The notes under the pieces were generated by a model. That model had not been told where the DNA came from and did no database searches. It saw only the letters and a program-made list of their open reading frames with translations. 64,000 bases of DNA from Flavobacterium degerlachei. Its GTDB lineage: Bacteria > Bacteroidota > Bacteroidia > Flavobacteriales > Flavobacteriaceae. How positions within the stretch are numbered: position 1 is the stretch's first letter; every line of letters starts with the position of its first letter. Shown here in pieces: positions 19,376 to 26,964 of this stretch. Location: contig NZ_FNMV01000005.1 of assembly GCF_900106645.1 (NCBI RefSeq), positions 1 through 64,000 on the forward strand, written 5' to 3'. Both the position numbers and the translations under genes were made by a program.

Positions 19376-21133
19376 TTAAGCGTTTTCTTTCTCAAAAATC
19401 AAGTCCAATCCACCAGAGATTAAATGCGCCACTTCAGGTCTTCTTTGTTTTAAATTTTCAAGATAAACCAGCAAGTCTTCCAGTAATTGCGGTTCATTTC
19501 TGTCTTTCAAGAGTTCCACAATTTCTACGGACAATAACCAGTCATTAGGATGCTCTGCTTTTAGTTTATTAAAAACAGGGACTAATGAAGTTTCTAAGTC
19601 TTTCGTTTCTCTTATCGAGCGTACCGTTTGATATAATGTTTCTAGATCATCACGTTCAGCAGAATGCTTAGCTTTAATAGTTGTACTAGAAGGCATATGC
19701 GTAATCAAATCAAAACTATTCACATCAGCAGGGCCAGAAAAAGCCGAAACTAATTTTTTACCCACCGCCATATCGTAAACTCCCCATTCTGGTTGAAACA
19801 AAATCGTTTCACCGTGGGTTACCGTACAATTATTCATGCGGATAAGAATGATTTCTCCTTGCAGGTTTCTAGAACCTGTAACGATTTCTCCTTCCACAGT
19901 AATATTTCCTTCAAACTCCAGTTTTACCGTATTTCCTTCCGTAATGTTATACGCATTTAAGTCTTTCGGACTCATGTCCTCAATGGCAAGATTGATTCCT
20001 TTTAGTTTCCCTATCGGACTACCAAAACCTTCTGCGTGAGCTAGTGTGCCATGGCCAACTAATTCTTTCTCACGAGAAGCCAAAGCTGTTTTTCCAGTCG
20101 TTTGTATATAAATAGGTTTGCCTTCGTGTGCAATCACTTTGGTGAAAACACCTGAAATTTGCAAGCCAGTACTCAATTCAATAGTTCCTAAAGCGGTAGA
20201 GTCAATCAGTTTTTCTATTCCAGATAAACCGCCAGTTCTTAGTGCCATTTTATTAGCAAACTCTTCCAAAACTAAATTTAGATAGGCAAAAGTTGGCGTC
20301 ACATAAAGCTGAGGTTGCAGCTTAGTAATATCAAAACTCTGGTTTGCGGCTGATATGTCATAAGGGATTTTCGTCACCTTGTCCGTCATACAATAAGCAC
20401 TTTCACCTATCGAGGATAACAATCCGGCACCGTATATTTTTGGGTTTTCAACAGTTCCTATCAAGCCATATTCAACAGTCCACCAGTGTAAATTTCTAAT
20501 TTGTGCCATTTCAGATAATTCGCCCATGTTGTTCTGCAAATCTTCGACCGCTTTTTCCGCAGCGTCAATAGTTGCTTGTGGCGTGTCTTCTGCTTCTTTG
20601 ACTATAGATAACAGTCTAATTGCTTCATACATTTGGTAATCCTTATCCGAAGAAATCGCTTTGCAGCCTATTTCTCCAAAACGACGCAAATATTCTGCAT
20701 ATTCTGGGTTGGCAATAATAGGAGCATGGCCAGCACCTTCATGAATAATGTCGGGAGCGGGTGTGTATTCAATGTGTTCCAGCTGACGAATATCTGATGC
20801 GATAACCAGTACGTTATACGCCTGAAACTCCATAAAAGCGTTAGGCGGAATAAATCCGTCTACTGCCACTGCAGCCCAACCAATATCAGTAAGAATACGG
20901 TTCATACCGTACATACTTGGGATGTTGTCCACTTCAATTCCCGTTTTCTTCAAGCCATCTAAATAGGACTTGTGCGCCACTTTTGATAGGTAATCCACAT
21001 TTTTGCGCATCACATATCGCCACACGGCTTGATTGATAGGCGTGTAATCGCTATAATCTTGAGGCTTAATAAATTGCTTCAAGTGTTTTGGCAAGCGGTC
21101 TAATAACGGATTAGTTTCAATAGTTGCATTCAT
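19376..21133 (-). CDS. Aromatic amino acid hydroxylase
   Basis: A 585-residue, tetrahydropterin-dependent non-haem iron hydroxylase (phenylalanine-4-hydroxylase type). The iron ligands are visible: H131 and H136 in HEGAGHAP and E221 in WTVEYGLIG. The C-terminal ~300 residues are an added domain seen in Bacteroidota homologues, with no activity I can name. The frame is open for a further 49 codons upstream, but that part is encoded by the hairpin repeat at 21184-21331 and lacks similarity to the family; ATG at 21133 gives MNATIETNPLLDRLPKH, a normal start. The gene is convergent with DUF4230 across the repeat array. Confidence 0.93.
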   Translation of the reverse strand: MNATIETNPLLDRLPKHLKQFIKPQDYSDYTPINQAVWRYVMRKNVDYLSKVAHKSYLDGLKKTGIEVDNIPSMYGMNRILTDIGWAAVAVDGFIPPNAFMEFQAYNVLVIASDIRQLEHIEYTPAPDIIHEGAGHAPIIANPEYAEYLRRFGEIGCKAISSDKDYQMYEAIRLLSIVKEAEDTPQATIDAAEKAVEDLQNNMGELSEMAQIRNLHWWTVEYGLIGTVENPKIYGAGLLSSIGESAYCMTDKVTKIPYDISAANQSFDITKLQPQLYVTPTFAYLNLVLEEFANKMALRTGGLSGIEKLIDSTALGTIELSTGLQISGVFTKVIAHEGKPIYIQTTGKTALASREKELVGHGTLAHAEGFGSPIGKLKGINLAIEDMSPKDLNAYNITEGNTVKLEFEGNITVEGEIVTGSRNLQGEIILIRMNNCTVTHGETILFQPEWGVYDMAVGKKLVSAFSGPADVNSFDLITHMPSSTTIKAKHSAERDDLETLYQTVRSIRETKDLETSLVPVFNKLKAEHPNDWLLSVEIVELLKDRNEPQLLEDLLVYLENLKQRRPEVAHLISGGLDLIFEKENA

Positions 21134-21183
21134 GTCGAAAACGTTGTAGTTAAGATGTAAAAGTACGAATTCTGGGAGCCATT

Positions 21184-21331
21184 TCCCGCTTTTCATTGCA
21201 AGTTTTTGCAGCGCCGTTTGTTTTTCTAAAGTTCCCGCAGGAGCTTCCTGCGGTCGCTCTTCGGTAACAAGAAAAACCAAAACGGCTTTTACAAAAAGCT
21301 TTCCATTGCAATCGGGGCTAGAGGAGTTGTG
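21184..21331. repeat. Intergenic hairpin repeat, long form (copy 2)
   Basis: This copy lies 51 bp upstream of the hydroxylase start. Left end TTCCCGCTTTTCATTGCAAG, right end TTCCATTGCAATCGGGGCTA. Inside, GCCGTTTGTTTTTC pairs imperfectly with GAAAAACCAAAACGGC, and CCGCAGGA pairs with TCCTGCGG around GCT. The central words match the copy at 11341-11480. The remainder of the gap to 21490 shows only the short repeat at 21377. Confidence 0.8.
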
Positions 21332-21376
21332 GGGTAATTTCAGATTTGGTGATTGAAGATGATTTTGATTTAGCAG

Positions 21377-21399
21377 GTCATTGCGAGGAGCGAAGCACT
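21377..21399. repeat. Widespread intergenic word (GTCATTGCGAGGAGCGAAG)
   Basis: GTCATTGCGAGGAGCGAAG followed by CACT matches a short intergenic repeat that recurs in many bacterial genomes, usually continuing as CAATC. A single copy is seen here, at the edge of the accessory segment. Confidence 0.5.
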
Positions 21400-21490
21400 C
21401 ACACTAACCGGAGAAAATCGATTATGAAAACCGCGTTGTAAACACTACTACGATTGTAATATGAATTAAAATTGACACTACAAATACTAA

Positions 21491-21781
21491 TTAAAGTTCA
21501 ATTTCGATTTTTACTTTACCACCAAGACCTTTTTCTACAATGTCGTATAAAGTTTTAAGCGTTAAGTTACTTCCGTTGTTTTCTATTCTTGAAATATATT
21601 CCCTTTTTTTGTCAACAAGTTCCCCTAGTTCGGTTTGGGTTAAATGTTTTTCTTCTCTGGCTTTTTTCAGTTGTAAACCAATTTTGAAACCTTCAAAATC
21701 ACGCTCTAATTCATCGCGTCTTTCAGTTCCTTTATTTCCGTAAACAGTATCTTTAATTTCTTTCCAGCTTTTAGTTTCCAT
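21491..21781 (-). CDS. XRE/HTH antitoxin (HigA-like)
   Basis: The 96-residue product has a C-terminal helix-turn-helix domain (IGLQLKKAREEKHLTQTELG, LVDKKREYISRIENNGSNLT) and a charged N-terminal part with SWKEIKDTVYGNKGTERRDE that probably contacts the toxin. The start codon overlaps the end of the toxin gene by 11 bp, the usual toxin-first higBA layout. It should repress its own promoter, where a perfect inverted repeat is present. Confidence 0.92.
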   Translation of the reverse strand: METKSWKEIKDTVYGNKGTERRDELERDFEGFKIGLQLKKAREEKHLTQTELGELVDKKREYISRIENNGSNLTLKTLYDIVEKGLGGKVKIEIEL

Positions 21782-22124
21782 TTTCTAACAATTTATCGTT
21801 AAAGTACATTTCCATTAATCGTAATGCTTTTTCAATTTCCTTTTTTGGTGTCTTTTGTGTTTTCTTCTGAAAACCGTTTAGTAAAATGACTAGCTTTCCA
21901 TTATCAAAAAAGCAAAAAACTCTCCAAATATTGGAAGCAAGTTGTATTCTTGCTTCATAAAGTCCGTTTGTATTTTCTAAGTGTTTTAAATAATTAGCAG
22001 GAACTCTTTCTAGAGTTTCTATGGCTTCAATAATTTTAAAGATTTTATCTTGAACTTTTTGAGGTTGTTCTTTCAGGAAATCTTCAAAATAATTTTTATA
22101 GGCAATTACTTCCCGTACTTTCAT
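21771..22124 (-). CDS. RelE/HigB-family toxin
   Basis: The 117-residue protein fits the phage-derived Gp49-like/HigB branch of RelE toxins: FLKEQPQKVQDKIFKIIEAI, YLKHLENTNGLYEARIQLAS, NIWRVFCFFDNGKLVILLNG and FQKKTQKTPKKEIEKAL. Members cleave mRNA on the ribosome. ATG at 22124 was chosen over the TTG two codons earlier, because that TTG lies inside the -7 box. The transcript is therefore nearly leaderless. Confidence 0.92.
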   Translation of the reverse strand: MKVREVIAYKNYFEDFLKEQPQKVQDKIFKIIEAIETLERVPANYLKHLENTNGLYEARIQLASNIWRVFCFFDNGKLVILLNGFQKKTQKTPKKEIEKALRLMEMYFNDKLLENGN

Positions 22125-22127
22125 AAA

Positions 22128-22148
22128 CAAAGGTAACTTAAAAGTTAC
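22128..22148 (-). promoter_or_regulatory. higBA promoter and operator
   Basis: On the minus strand TACCTTTG (22135 to 22128) is a perfect -7 box, three bases before the toxin ATG. GTAACTT (22133-22139) and AAGTTAC (22142-22148) form a 7-bp perfect inverted repeat with a 2-bp centre that overlaps the box. This is the expected place for a HigA-type autorepressor site. Confidence 0.7.
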
Positions 22149-22160
22149 TATTCAGCAAAT

Positions 22161-22188
22161 AAAAAAACTCTCGTTTGTTATGAGAGTT
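22161..22188 (-). terminator. Terminator upstream of higBA
   Basis: ACTCTC (22167-22172) pairs with GAGAGT (22182-22187); on the minus strand the stem is followed by seven Ts. It would stop leftward transcripts from the ATPase operon before higBA. Confidence 0.75.
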
Positions 22189-22304
22189 TAAGGTGCTTTT
22201 TTTCTATCAATCTGGTATTGAGTTGTTTTTACAAGCGGTATGGCTAACTTGATTCACTTGAATAGTCTTGCGGTTAAAAAGGAGTTTATGCTTTATGAGA
22301 CACG

Positions 22305-22401
22305 TACCACACGAAAGGATTCGTGCAGCAGCGGGGATGCTATAAATTAAAATAGGCACTCGTTACAAACGAGCGCCAGTTGGACTCGTGTGGTAGCGGG
22401 G
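22305..22401. other. Structured noncoding segment left of the ATPase operon
   Basis: TACCACACGA (22305-22314) and TCGTGTGGTA (22386-22395) are perfect 10-bp inverted repeats. Between them GGCACTCGTT and AACGAGCGCC (22355-22364, 22368-22377) form a second stem with one mismatch. A direct repeat TCGTGyrGyAGCGGGG occurs at 22321 and 22386. No reading frame is present. It could be a small RNA, a recombination remnant or the relic of a mobile element. Confidence 0.5.
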
Positions 22402-22421
22402 GGACTTGACCCTTATTATTT

Positions 22422-22442
22422 TATACATTGTTACCCAATATT
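22422..22442 (+). repeat. Left inverted repeat flanking the ATPase operon
   Basis: TATACATTGTTACCCAATATT lies directly after the ATPase stop codon. Its inverted counterpart is at 25531-25550, just upstream of the first gene; 18 bases match in the alignment. Confidence 0.6.
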
Positions 22443-22443
22443 T

Positions 22444-24867
22444 TTATTTCCAATCATATTTTGTCTTGCCACAACCACCACACCGTATTTCGTTAGCAAC
22501 CATATCTAGATTTCTAAACGAAACTACTGTTTTTCTACAACCTTCTTTTTGACAATAGAATATGCGTTCCATTTCCTGAATATCTGCCCAAAAAGCTCTA
22601 AGATCGCCAATCTTAGGATTAAACGGATTGTGATGGGAAAGTAAATTTCCTAGTATTGATGAGTTAGCAACTCTTTCAATCGTTGGAAAATGCATTTTTA
22701 AAGCCTTACTTTTAGAGTTAATTCTTGACTTTAATTCATTAATTAATTCATCTGGCATTCTCTTCTCATTTATTTCATTTGAACGAAAACTAACTTTAAC
22801 ATCAAGATTCATGCAAATCTCTTTTAACGACAGTTCTAAATACTGCCTAATAGGATTTCCTAATCCATCGACTTCAGATTCTGATAGTTTTTTCTCAATT
22901 CTATACTTAATATCTCCTTGGGATTCTACAAAATGTGTTCCTTTAGCTTCTGTCCATTTAATTTCATTTACTAACCAGCCTTTTTTCATAGCAAGTGGTT
23001 TAACAAAGTTTCTAAACCATTCTTCTTCGTGTGTCAGTAAAATTATTTGTCTTTTAGAGAATTTTTCAAATAATAACTCAGCAAATCTTTTTCTATGATT
23101 AGAGTCAAAACTTGATATTACATCATCTAAAACTATAAATTCATTTATATCATTAAAAGCATCTACTGACGCAAGAAAAAATGATATCCCAAAACAATTA
23201 AGATGTGACTCACTAAAATACTTTTGAGGAGGTGAAACCCAATTACCGTTGTATTTATATTCAATAGTTATTCCATTAAGTTCGTCTTCTTCTCCCATTG
23301 TGACAATCTTAATTTCCTGAAAAGGCTCATCAGGATTCATATATTGATAATATTCATTTATTTTGGAAGAGAAAGTGTCTATAAAATTTTCTAAACCTTC
23401 TTTTTGAACTTTTATAAACTCATTATAAATGATGGATAATGAAGAACTTTGTTTCTCAAGTACCTTTTTATCTTTTTCTAAAGTTTTAATTTTAAGAAAC
23501 GCATCTTTAGATGCTGATATGTTTGCATAAATTTCGGTTATATTATCCTTTTTTATAGTCTGTTTTAATTTCTTAATCCTTAAAACTAAATCATCTAGAA
23601 AAAGGAAGTCAGAAACATTAAAAGCAGTATTTTTAGAATCTTGAATTCTGTCACCAGAAGAAGGTTTTACTAAACTTGATGTCTCAATAAGTTTTACTTT
23701 TACTTTTATAGATTCTAGTTCTTTTTTTAATTGTTCATTTTCTTTAAAATTAAAAAGCGGCTCAGATAAAAGCAATTCAATTCTTTTTATTCTTTCTACA
23801 CTTATACTTTTAATTAGTTCCTGAGCTTTTTGAAAAGCTTTCAACTTCTTTTCAGCTTCTTCAATTTTTCTTAAACGCTCTGCAATTTCGGTTCTTAAAG
23901 CATCTTTACTTTTAGGTTGTAGACATAATGGGCAACTCTCTTCTTTATGAAATTTTTGAATTACTTTATCTCCTGTTTTTAATAGGTCACCAATATAAAT
24001 TTTAATTATCCCTTCTACATCAGCAGCAATTTTTTGGAATTCATCATAATAAATATCGTAATGAGTATTTATTGTAATCACTTCACTTTGAAGTCCTATT
24101 AAACCAGTTTGGACTTTTTCTAAAAAGGTATTTTCTTTTAATAGCTTTTCATTAGTTGCAGATTTCAAGTGTTTCAAAAGCTCATCGATATCTTCGATGC
24201 TTTCAATTTCTATCTTTGTTTTTAGTGGAGCTATTTTCGTTTTTATAATTTCAAATAAGTCTTTATCCTGACTTACTGCTGCTCCAATCTTATCTATAAG
24301 TATTGCTTTCTGTCCATTAATTTGTCCCTCGAAATTTTGATTTCTTATTTCTGTTTTTATAGACGTAAAAGCCTTTCTAAGTACCTCTTTCTTTTTAGTC
24401 ACCTCAGAAAAACCAATTATATCTGATAAATACTTTAGTTTGTCGCCTTTCGCAATATCCACAAAGTCATTTAAACTTTTGTAGCGTAGTAATAAATTCT
24501 CCTCCTTAGACTTCACTAAATAGTCACGTATCTCATCTGATTTTACAGTAAAATCTTGTTCTAATTTTCCTCTTTTTGTAAAAAGTATTTTCTCTGTATC
24601 AAAGTCAATTTTTTTAAGAAATTTCAATCCTACTTCAGACACAAAGTCTTCTTCTAAAGAAGCATTTCTTAAAGCATCTTTTAAATCAATTTCAGTCCCT
24701 GAAAGGTGTGCTACCTTATTTGTGTAAAACCACTCAATAGAATCAGAGATGCTGCTTTTGCCCATTCCATTATCTCCATAAAGGACAACCGAATTACCAT
24801 TCAATTCTAATGAAAGAGATTCCTTTATCCCACGCAGTCCTTTTATATCAATTTGCTTTAGCTTCAT
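22444..24867 (-). CDS. Rad50/SMC-like ATPase with zinc hook and zinc ribbon
   Basis: The 807-residue protein has an ABC-type ATPase head split by a coiled coil. Walker A is GDNGMGKSS (31-39). The coiled-coil arms run about 155-300 and 320-500, with CPLC at 312-315 at their tip, as in the Rad50 zinc hook. A signature-like FSESHLNCFG is at 551-560, Walker B FIVLDDVISSFD at 577-588 (D581, D582), and the switch histidine H613 is in LLTHEEEW. After the head comes a C-terminal extension ending in a zinc ribbon (C772, C777, C796, C799). All ATPase motifs are intact. It is the last gene of a three-gene operon with a GIY-YIG-like protein. This architecture is typical of DNA-sensing motors in phage defence; a repair role is the alternative. 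Confidence 0.9.
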   Translation of the reverse strand: MKLKQIDIKGLRGIKESLSLELNGNSVVLYGDNGMGKSSISDSIEWFYTNKVAHLSGTEIDLKDALRNASLEEDFVSEVGLKFLKKIDFDTEKILFTKRGKLEQDFTVKSDEIRDYLVKSKEENLLLRYKSLNDFVDIAKGDKLKYLSDIIGFSEVTKKKEVLRKAFTSIKTEIRNQNFEGQINGQKAILIDKIGAAVSQDKDLFEIIKTKIAPLKTKIEIESIEDIDELLKHLKSATNEKLLKENTFLEKVQTGLIGLQSEVITINTHYDIYYDEFQKIAADVEGIIKIYIGDLLKTGDKVIQKFHKEESCPLCLQPKSKDALRTEIAERLRKIEEAEKKLKAFQKAQELIKSISVERIKRIELLLSEPLFNFKENEQLKKELESIKVKVKLIETSSLVKPSSGDRIQDSKNTAFNVSDFLFLDDLVLRIKKLKQTIKKDNITEIYANISASKDAFLKIKTLEKDKKVLEKQSSSLSIIYNEFIKVQKEGLENFIDTFSSKINEYYQYMNPDEPFQEIKIVTMGEEDELNGITIEYKYNGNWVSPPQKYFSESHLNCFGISFFLASVDAFNDINEFIVLDDVISSFDSNHRKRFAELLFEKFSKRQIILLTHEEEWFRNFVKPLAMKKGWLVNEIKWTEAKGTHFVESQGDIKYRIEKKLSESEVDGLGNPIRQYLELSLKEICMNLDVKVSFRSNEINEKRMPDELINELKSRINSKSKALKMHFPTIERVANSSILGNLLSHHNPFNPKIGDLRAFWADIQEMERIFYCQKEGCRKTVVSFRNLDMVANEIRCGGCGKTKYDWK

Positions 24868-25045
24868 CTTTTTCTTGAATTCTTAGTTGTTGCAATTCGT
24901 TTTTTATTCTAGCCTCAGTAAGCGTACCTTCCTTATATAATTCTGATATCATTTTTGATATTTTGAAATCTACACCTTCAATAGACTCAATTACCTCAAA
25001 GAAGTTATCTAATATTTCCTGTCCTGATTTTACTTCGCTGCTCAT
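24848..25045 (-). CDS. 65-residue operon protein, unassigned
   Basis: A small acidic, helical protein (MSSEVKSGQEILDNFFEVIE start, EARIKNELQQLRIQEKDEAK near the end). No motif, signal or membrane segment is seen. It overlaps the ATPase gene by 20 bp and begins 6 bp after the GIY-YIG gene, so it is translationally coupled to both. A bridging or regulatory subunit is the natural guess, without direct evidence. Confidence 0.8.
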   Translation of the reverse strand: MSSEVKSGQEILDNFFEVIESIEGVDFKISKMISELYKEGTLTEARIKNELQQLRIQEKDEAKAN

Positions 25046-25051
25046 TGAATT

Positions 25052-25507
25052 TTATTTAAAATACTCCCAATTAATTCGGAAGCTCGTTATTAATTCATTT
25101 TTTAAAATCTCGGCACTAGTCTTATTGTTACAAATGGGATAAACACCATATTTATCTACAAAATCAAGCAGAAAATAACTTTCTAAATCTTCAATTTTGT
25201 ATCCCCAAACACTCCTTAACATTTCGAAATTAATATAGGTAAAAAATAAAGGTTCTGTTTTTCTATAATTCGATAATCCAGCATTTTTAGATTTGCCATC
25301 ATAATGTCCTATGAGTCGACTTCCTATACTATTAGTTTTTTTTTCACTCATACCTATGTATAAGAGTTTAGAAACGTCAAAGGGATAGTTAATGTCTATA
25401 GATTTACTAAAAATAAAATATAAGCCAGCTATTCCATTAAGAGGTCTTATATTCTCGGGTGTAAAATCTTTTGGAGAGTCAAAATATATAGTTATTTCAT
25501 TTATCAT
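25052..25507 (-). CDS. GIY-YIG nuclease-like protein
   Basis: The 151 residues fit the GIY-YIG nuclease fold. GLY is at 28-30 (NGIAGLYFIF) and YIG at 50-52 (KLLYIGMSEKK). The conserved Arg is R64 in IGSRLIGHYD, with H68 on the same helix; the metal-binding Glu is E109 in IEDLESYFLL, and an Asn pair is in YPICNNKT (127-128). All expected catalytic positions are filled, so it may be an active metal-dependent endonuclease. There is no added DNA-binding domain; specificity probably comes from its partners. It is the first gene of the operon with the 65-aa protein and the ATPase. Confidence 0.85.
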   Translation of the reverse strand: MINEITIYFDSPKDFTPENIRPLNGIAGLYFIFSKSIDINYPFDVSKLLYIGMSEKKTNSIGSRLIGHYDGKSKNAGLSNYRKTEPLFFTYINFEMLRSVWGYKIEDLESYFLLDFVDKYGVYPICNNKTSAEILKNELITSFRINWEYFK

Positions 25508-25530
25508 TTATTTCAGGTAGTCAATTTTTT

Positions 25531-25550
25531 AATGTTGGGTAACTTGTATA
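25531..25550 (-). repeat. Right inverted repeat flanking the ATPase operon
   Basis: Read on the minus strand this is TATACAAGTTACCCAACATT, matching the left arm at 22422-22442 in TATACA, GTTACCCAA and ATT. It lies 24 bp upstream of the first start codon. The rest of 25508-25769 is AT-rich with no further gene or clear TAnnTTTG box. Confidence 0.6.
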
Positions 25551-25769
25551 TAGACGAAATAAAACGTCACTAATCAATTCCTATGTGGATGTATACACGA
25601 ATTTTTCTTTCGTTTTTTATTTTCTTAAAAGTATAGTTTATTTCCTTAAAAAATTAATGATTTAAATTTTGTTTTTCAGCTGTTTCAAATGTAACTCCTT
25701 TTTATTCAGTGATTTTACGGGAAACCGTAAACGTAGTTTTATAACTAAGTCTTTTTAAAAATTAAACCA

Positions 25770-25802
25770 AAAAAAATATCCGCAACACAAACTGTTACGG
25801 AT
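25770..25802 (-). terminator. Terminator of the phytase-like gene
   Basis: ATCCGCAACA (25778-25787) pairs with TGTTACGGAT (25793-25802) with one mismatch; on the minus strand a T run follows. It lies 26 bp after the stop of the gene at 25828. Confidence 0.8.
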
Positions 25803-25827
25803 TTTGATATTTATAAAAAACACTGTT

Positions 25828-26958
25828 TTAGTCCACTTCAAAAAGTAGCACTTGTGTTTTTTGTTTGTCAGAAAAATTATTGTCAGAAACGAAAAGCAAG
25901 GATTGTTTTCCATTCGCTAGTTTTGGACCAAAAGTTACTCCTTCGATATTATCAATAAAAATCCCCAAATCATCCATGTTCAGAATCAATTTTTTTGAAG
26001 CTGGTATAAATTCTTGCCCTTGCAATGAAGCAATGTCTTTTATATTTGTCGCATTCGTAAAATCACATAAATAGACTTTTATCGTACAGGCTTTTTTTCC
26101 AACAGAGTAGGAGCGTTCCACTACTAGCAATTGGTCTTTGCTGTAATATTGAATAGCAGAAACGCCATTGACAGCAAATCCAGCTGCAGGGTTGGGTTCG
26201 TGTGCAATAGGATCCAAAAGATAGGCGTATTGTGCGATGTTTTTTCTGGATTTCACATCAAACTCAAATAAGCGAATCATACCGCCTTTGGTAGTGGTTG
26301 CTTCGGCACCATCTTCATACAGAGGCTCTTCGACGTTTGTGTATAGTGTGCTGTAGTTTTTGTTAAATGCAATCCCTTCAAGAACACCATTACTACGCGG
26401 TCCTTTTTCCTCTTTTTGCATGTTGAGATTAGCCGGTAGCTTGTATTCATTTAAGTAGTTTCCGTTTAAATCAGCTGTTTGCACCGTTGGGTTTTGCAGC
26501 ACCAAAAAGTCTTTTGCAATAACACGAGCACCTTCGCTGCTCCATACCACTGATTTTGTTTTCGGGCTGTAACGCAGTTCTTCTGGATCAATGGAGCTAT
26601 TTGGGTATTTTTCCCAATTGCTGTATTTTGAACCAGCCGGGTTTTTAAAAGTTACTACGTCACTAAAAGTAATGTGGTTTATAGTATCAGCGTTTAAATT
26701 AATTTTGGCAGTATAAAATCGAGCATCATTGTAAATAGCTCTATCGTCGCTTATGAAATAATACAAATCGTTTTTGGCATCATAATCAATACTGGAAAGT
26801 CCACCTACCACCGTATTTTTAAATTCTTGATTAAAAGGAACTTCAATAGAATTGATGAATTTTAGAGAAGGATTTGCATTTGCTGTTTCAGTAGGCTTTA
26901 GACTAGAACAGGATATAAAAGCAAGCGGTAAAAAAGCGAGGATTATTAATTTGCGCAT
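25828..26958 (-). CDS. Lipoprotein with phytase-like esterase domain
   Basis: The 376-residue product has a lipoprotein signal (LIILAFLPLAFISCSS, Cys near 17) and a beta-propeller-like domain of the 'esterase-like activity of phytase' family: VVGGLSSIDYDAKNDLYYFI, SIDPEELRYSPKTKSVVWSS, GVLEGIAFNKNYSTLYTNVE and DNIEGVTFGPKLANGKQSLL. The conserved acidic and Glu residues (DPEELR, LEGIAF, NIEGVTFG) are present. It probably sits in the outer membrane facing the periplasm; the substrate is unknown. The haemoglobin gene lies 6 bp upstream and may be co-transcribed. Confidence 0.88.
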   Translation of the reverse strand: MRKLIILAFLPLAFISCSSLKPTETANANPSLKFINSIEVPFNQEFKNTVVGGLSSIDYDAKNDLYYFISDDRAIYNDARFYTAKINLNADTINHITFSDVVTFKNPAGSKYSNWEKYPNSSIDPEELRYSPKTKSVVWSSEGARVIAKDFLVLQNPTVQTADLNGNYLNEYKLPANLNMQKEEKGPRSNGVLEGIAFNKNYSTLYTNVEEPLYEDGAEATTTKGGMIRLFEFDVKSRKNIAQYAYLLDPIAHEPNPAAGFAVNGVSAIQYYSKDQLLVVERSYSVGKKACTIKVYLCDFTNATNIKDIASLQGQEFIPASKKLILNMDDLGIFIDNIEGVTFGPKLANGKQSLLFVSDNNFSDKQKTQVLLFEVD

Positions 26959-26964
26959 TAAATT

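Noticed and set aside
21134..21280. 49-residue N-terminal extension of the hydroxylase
   Set aside because: It translates the hairpin repeat (residues such as ERPQEAPAGT come from the repeat core) and adds nothing family-like.
22305..22401. Retron-type ncRNA
   Set aside because: Stems are present, but there is no reverse transcriptase gene in the window.
22444..24867. Plain RecF/RecN or Rad50 repair gene
   Set aside because: RecN and RecF lack the zinc hook plus zinc-ribbon plan, and a Rad50 would be expected beside Mre11 (SbcD), not a GIY-YIG gene. Not fully excluded.
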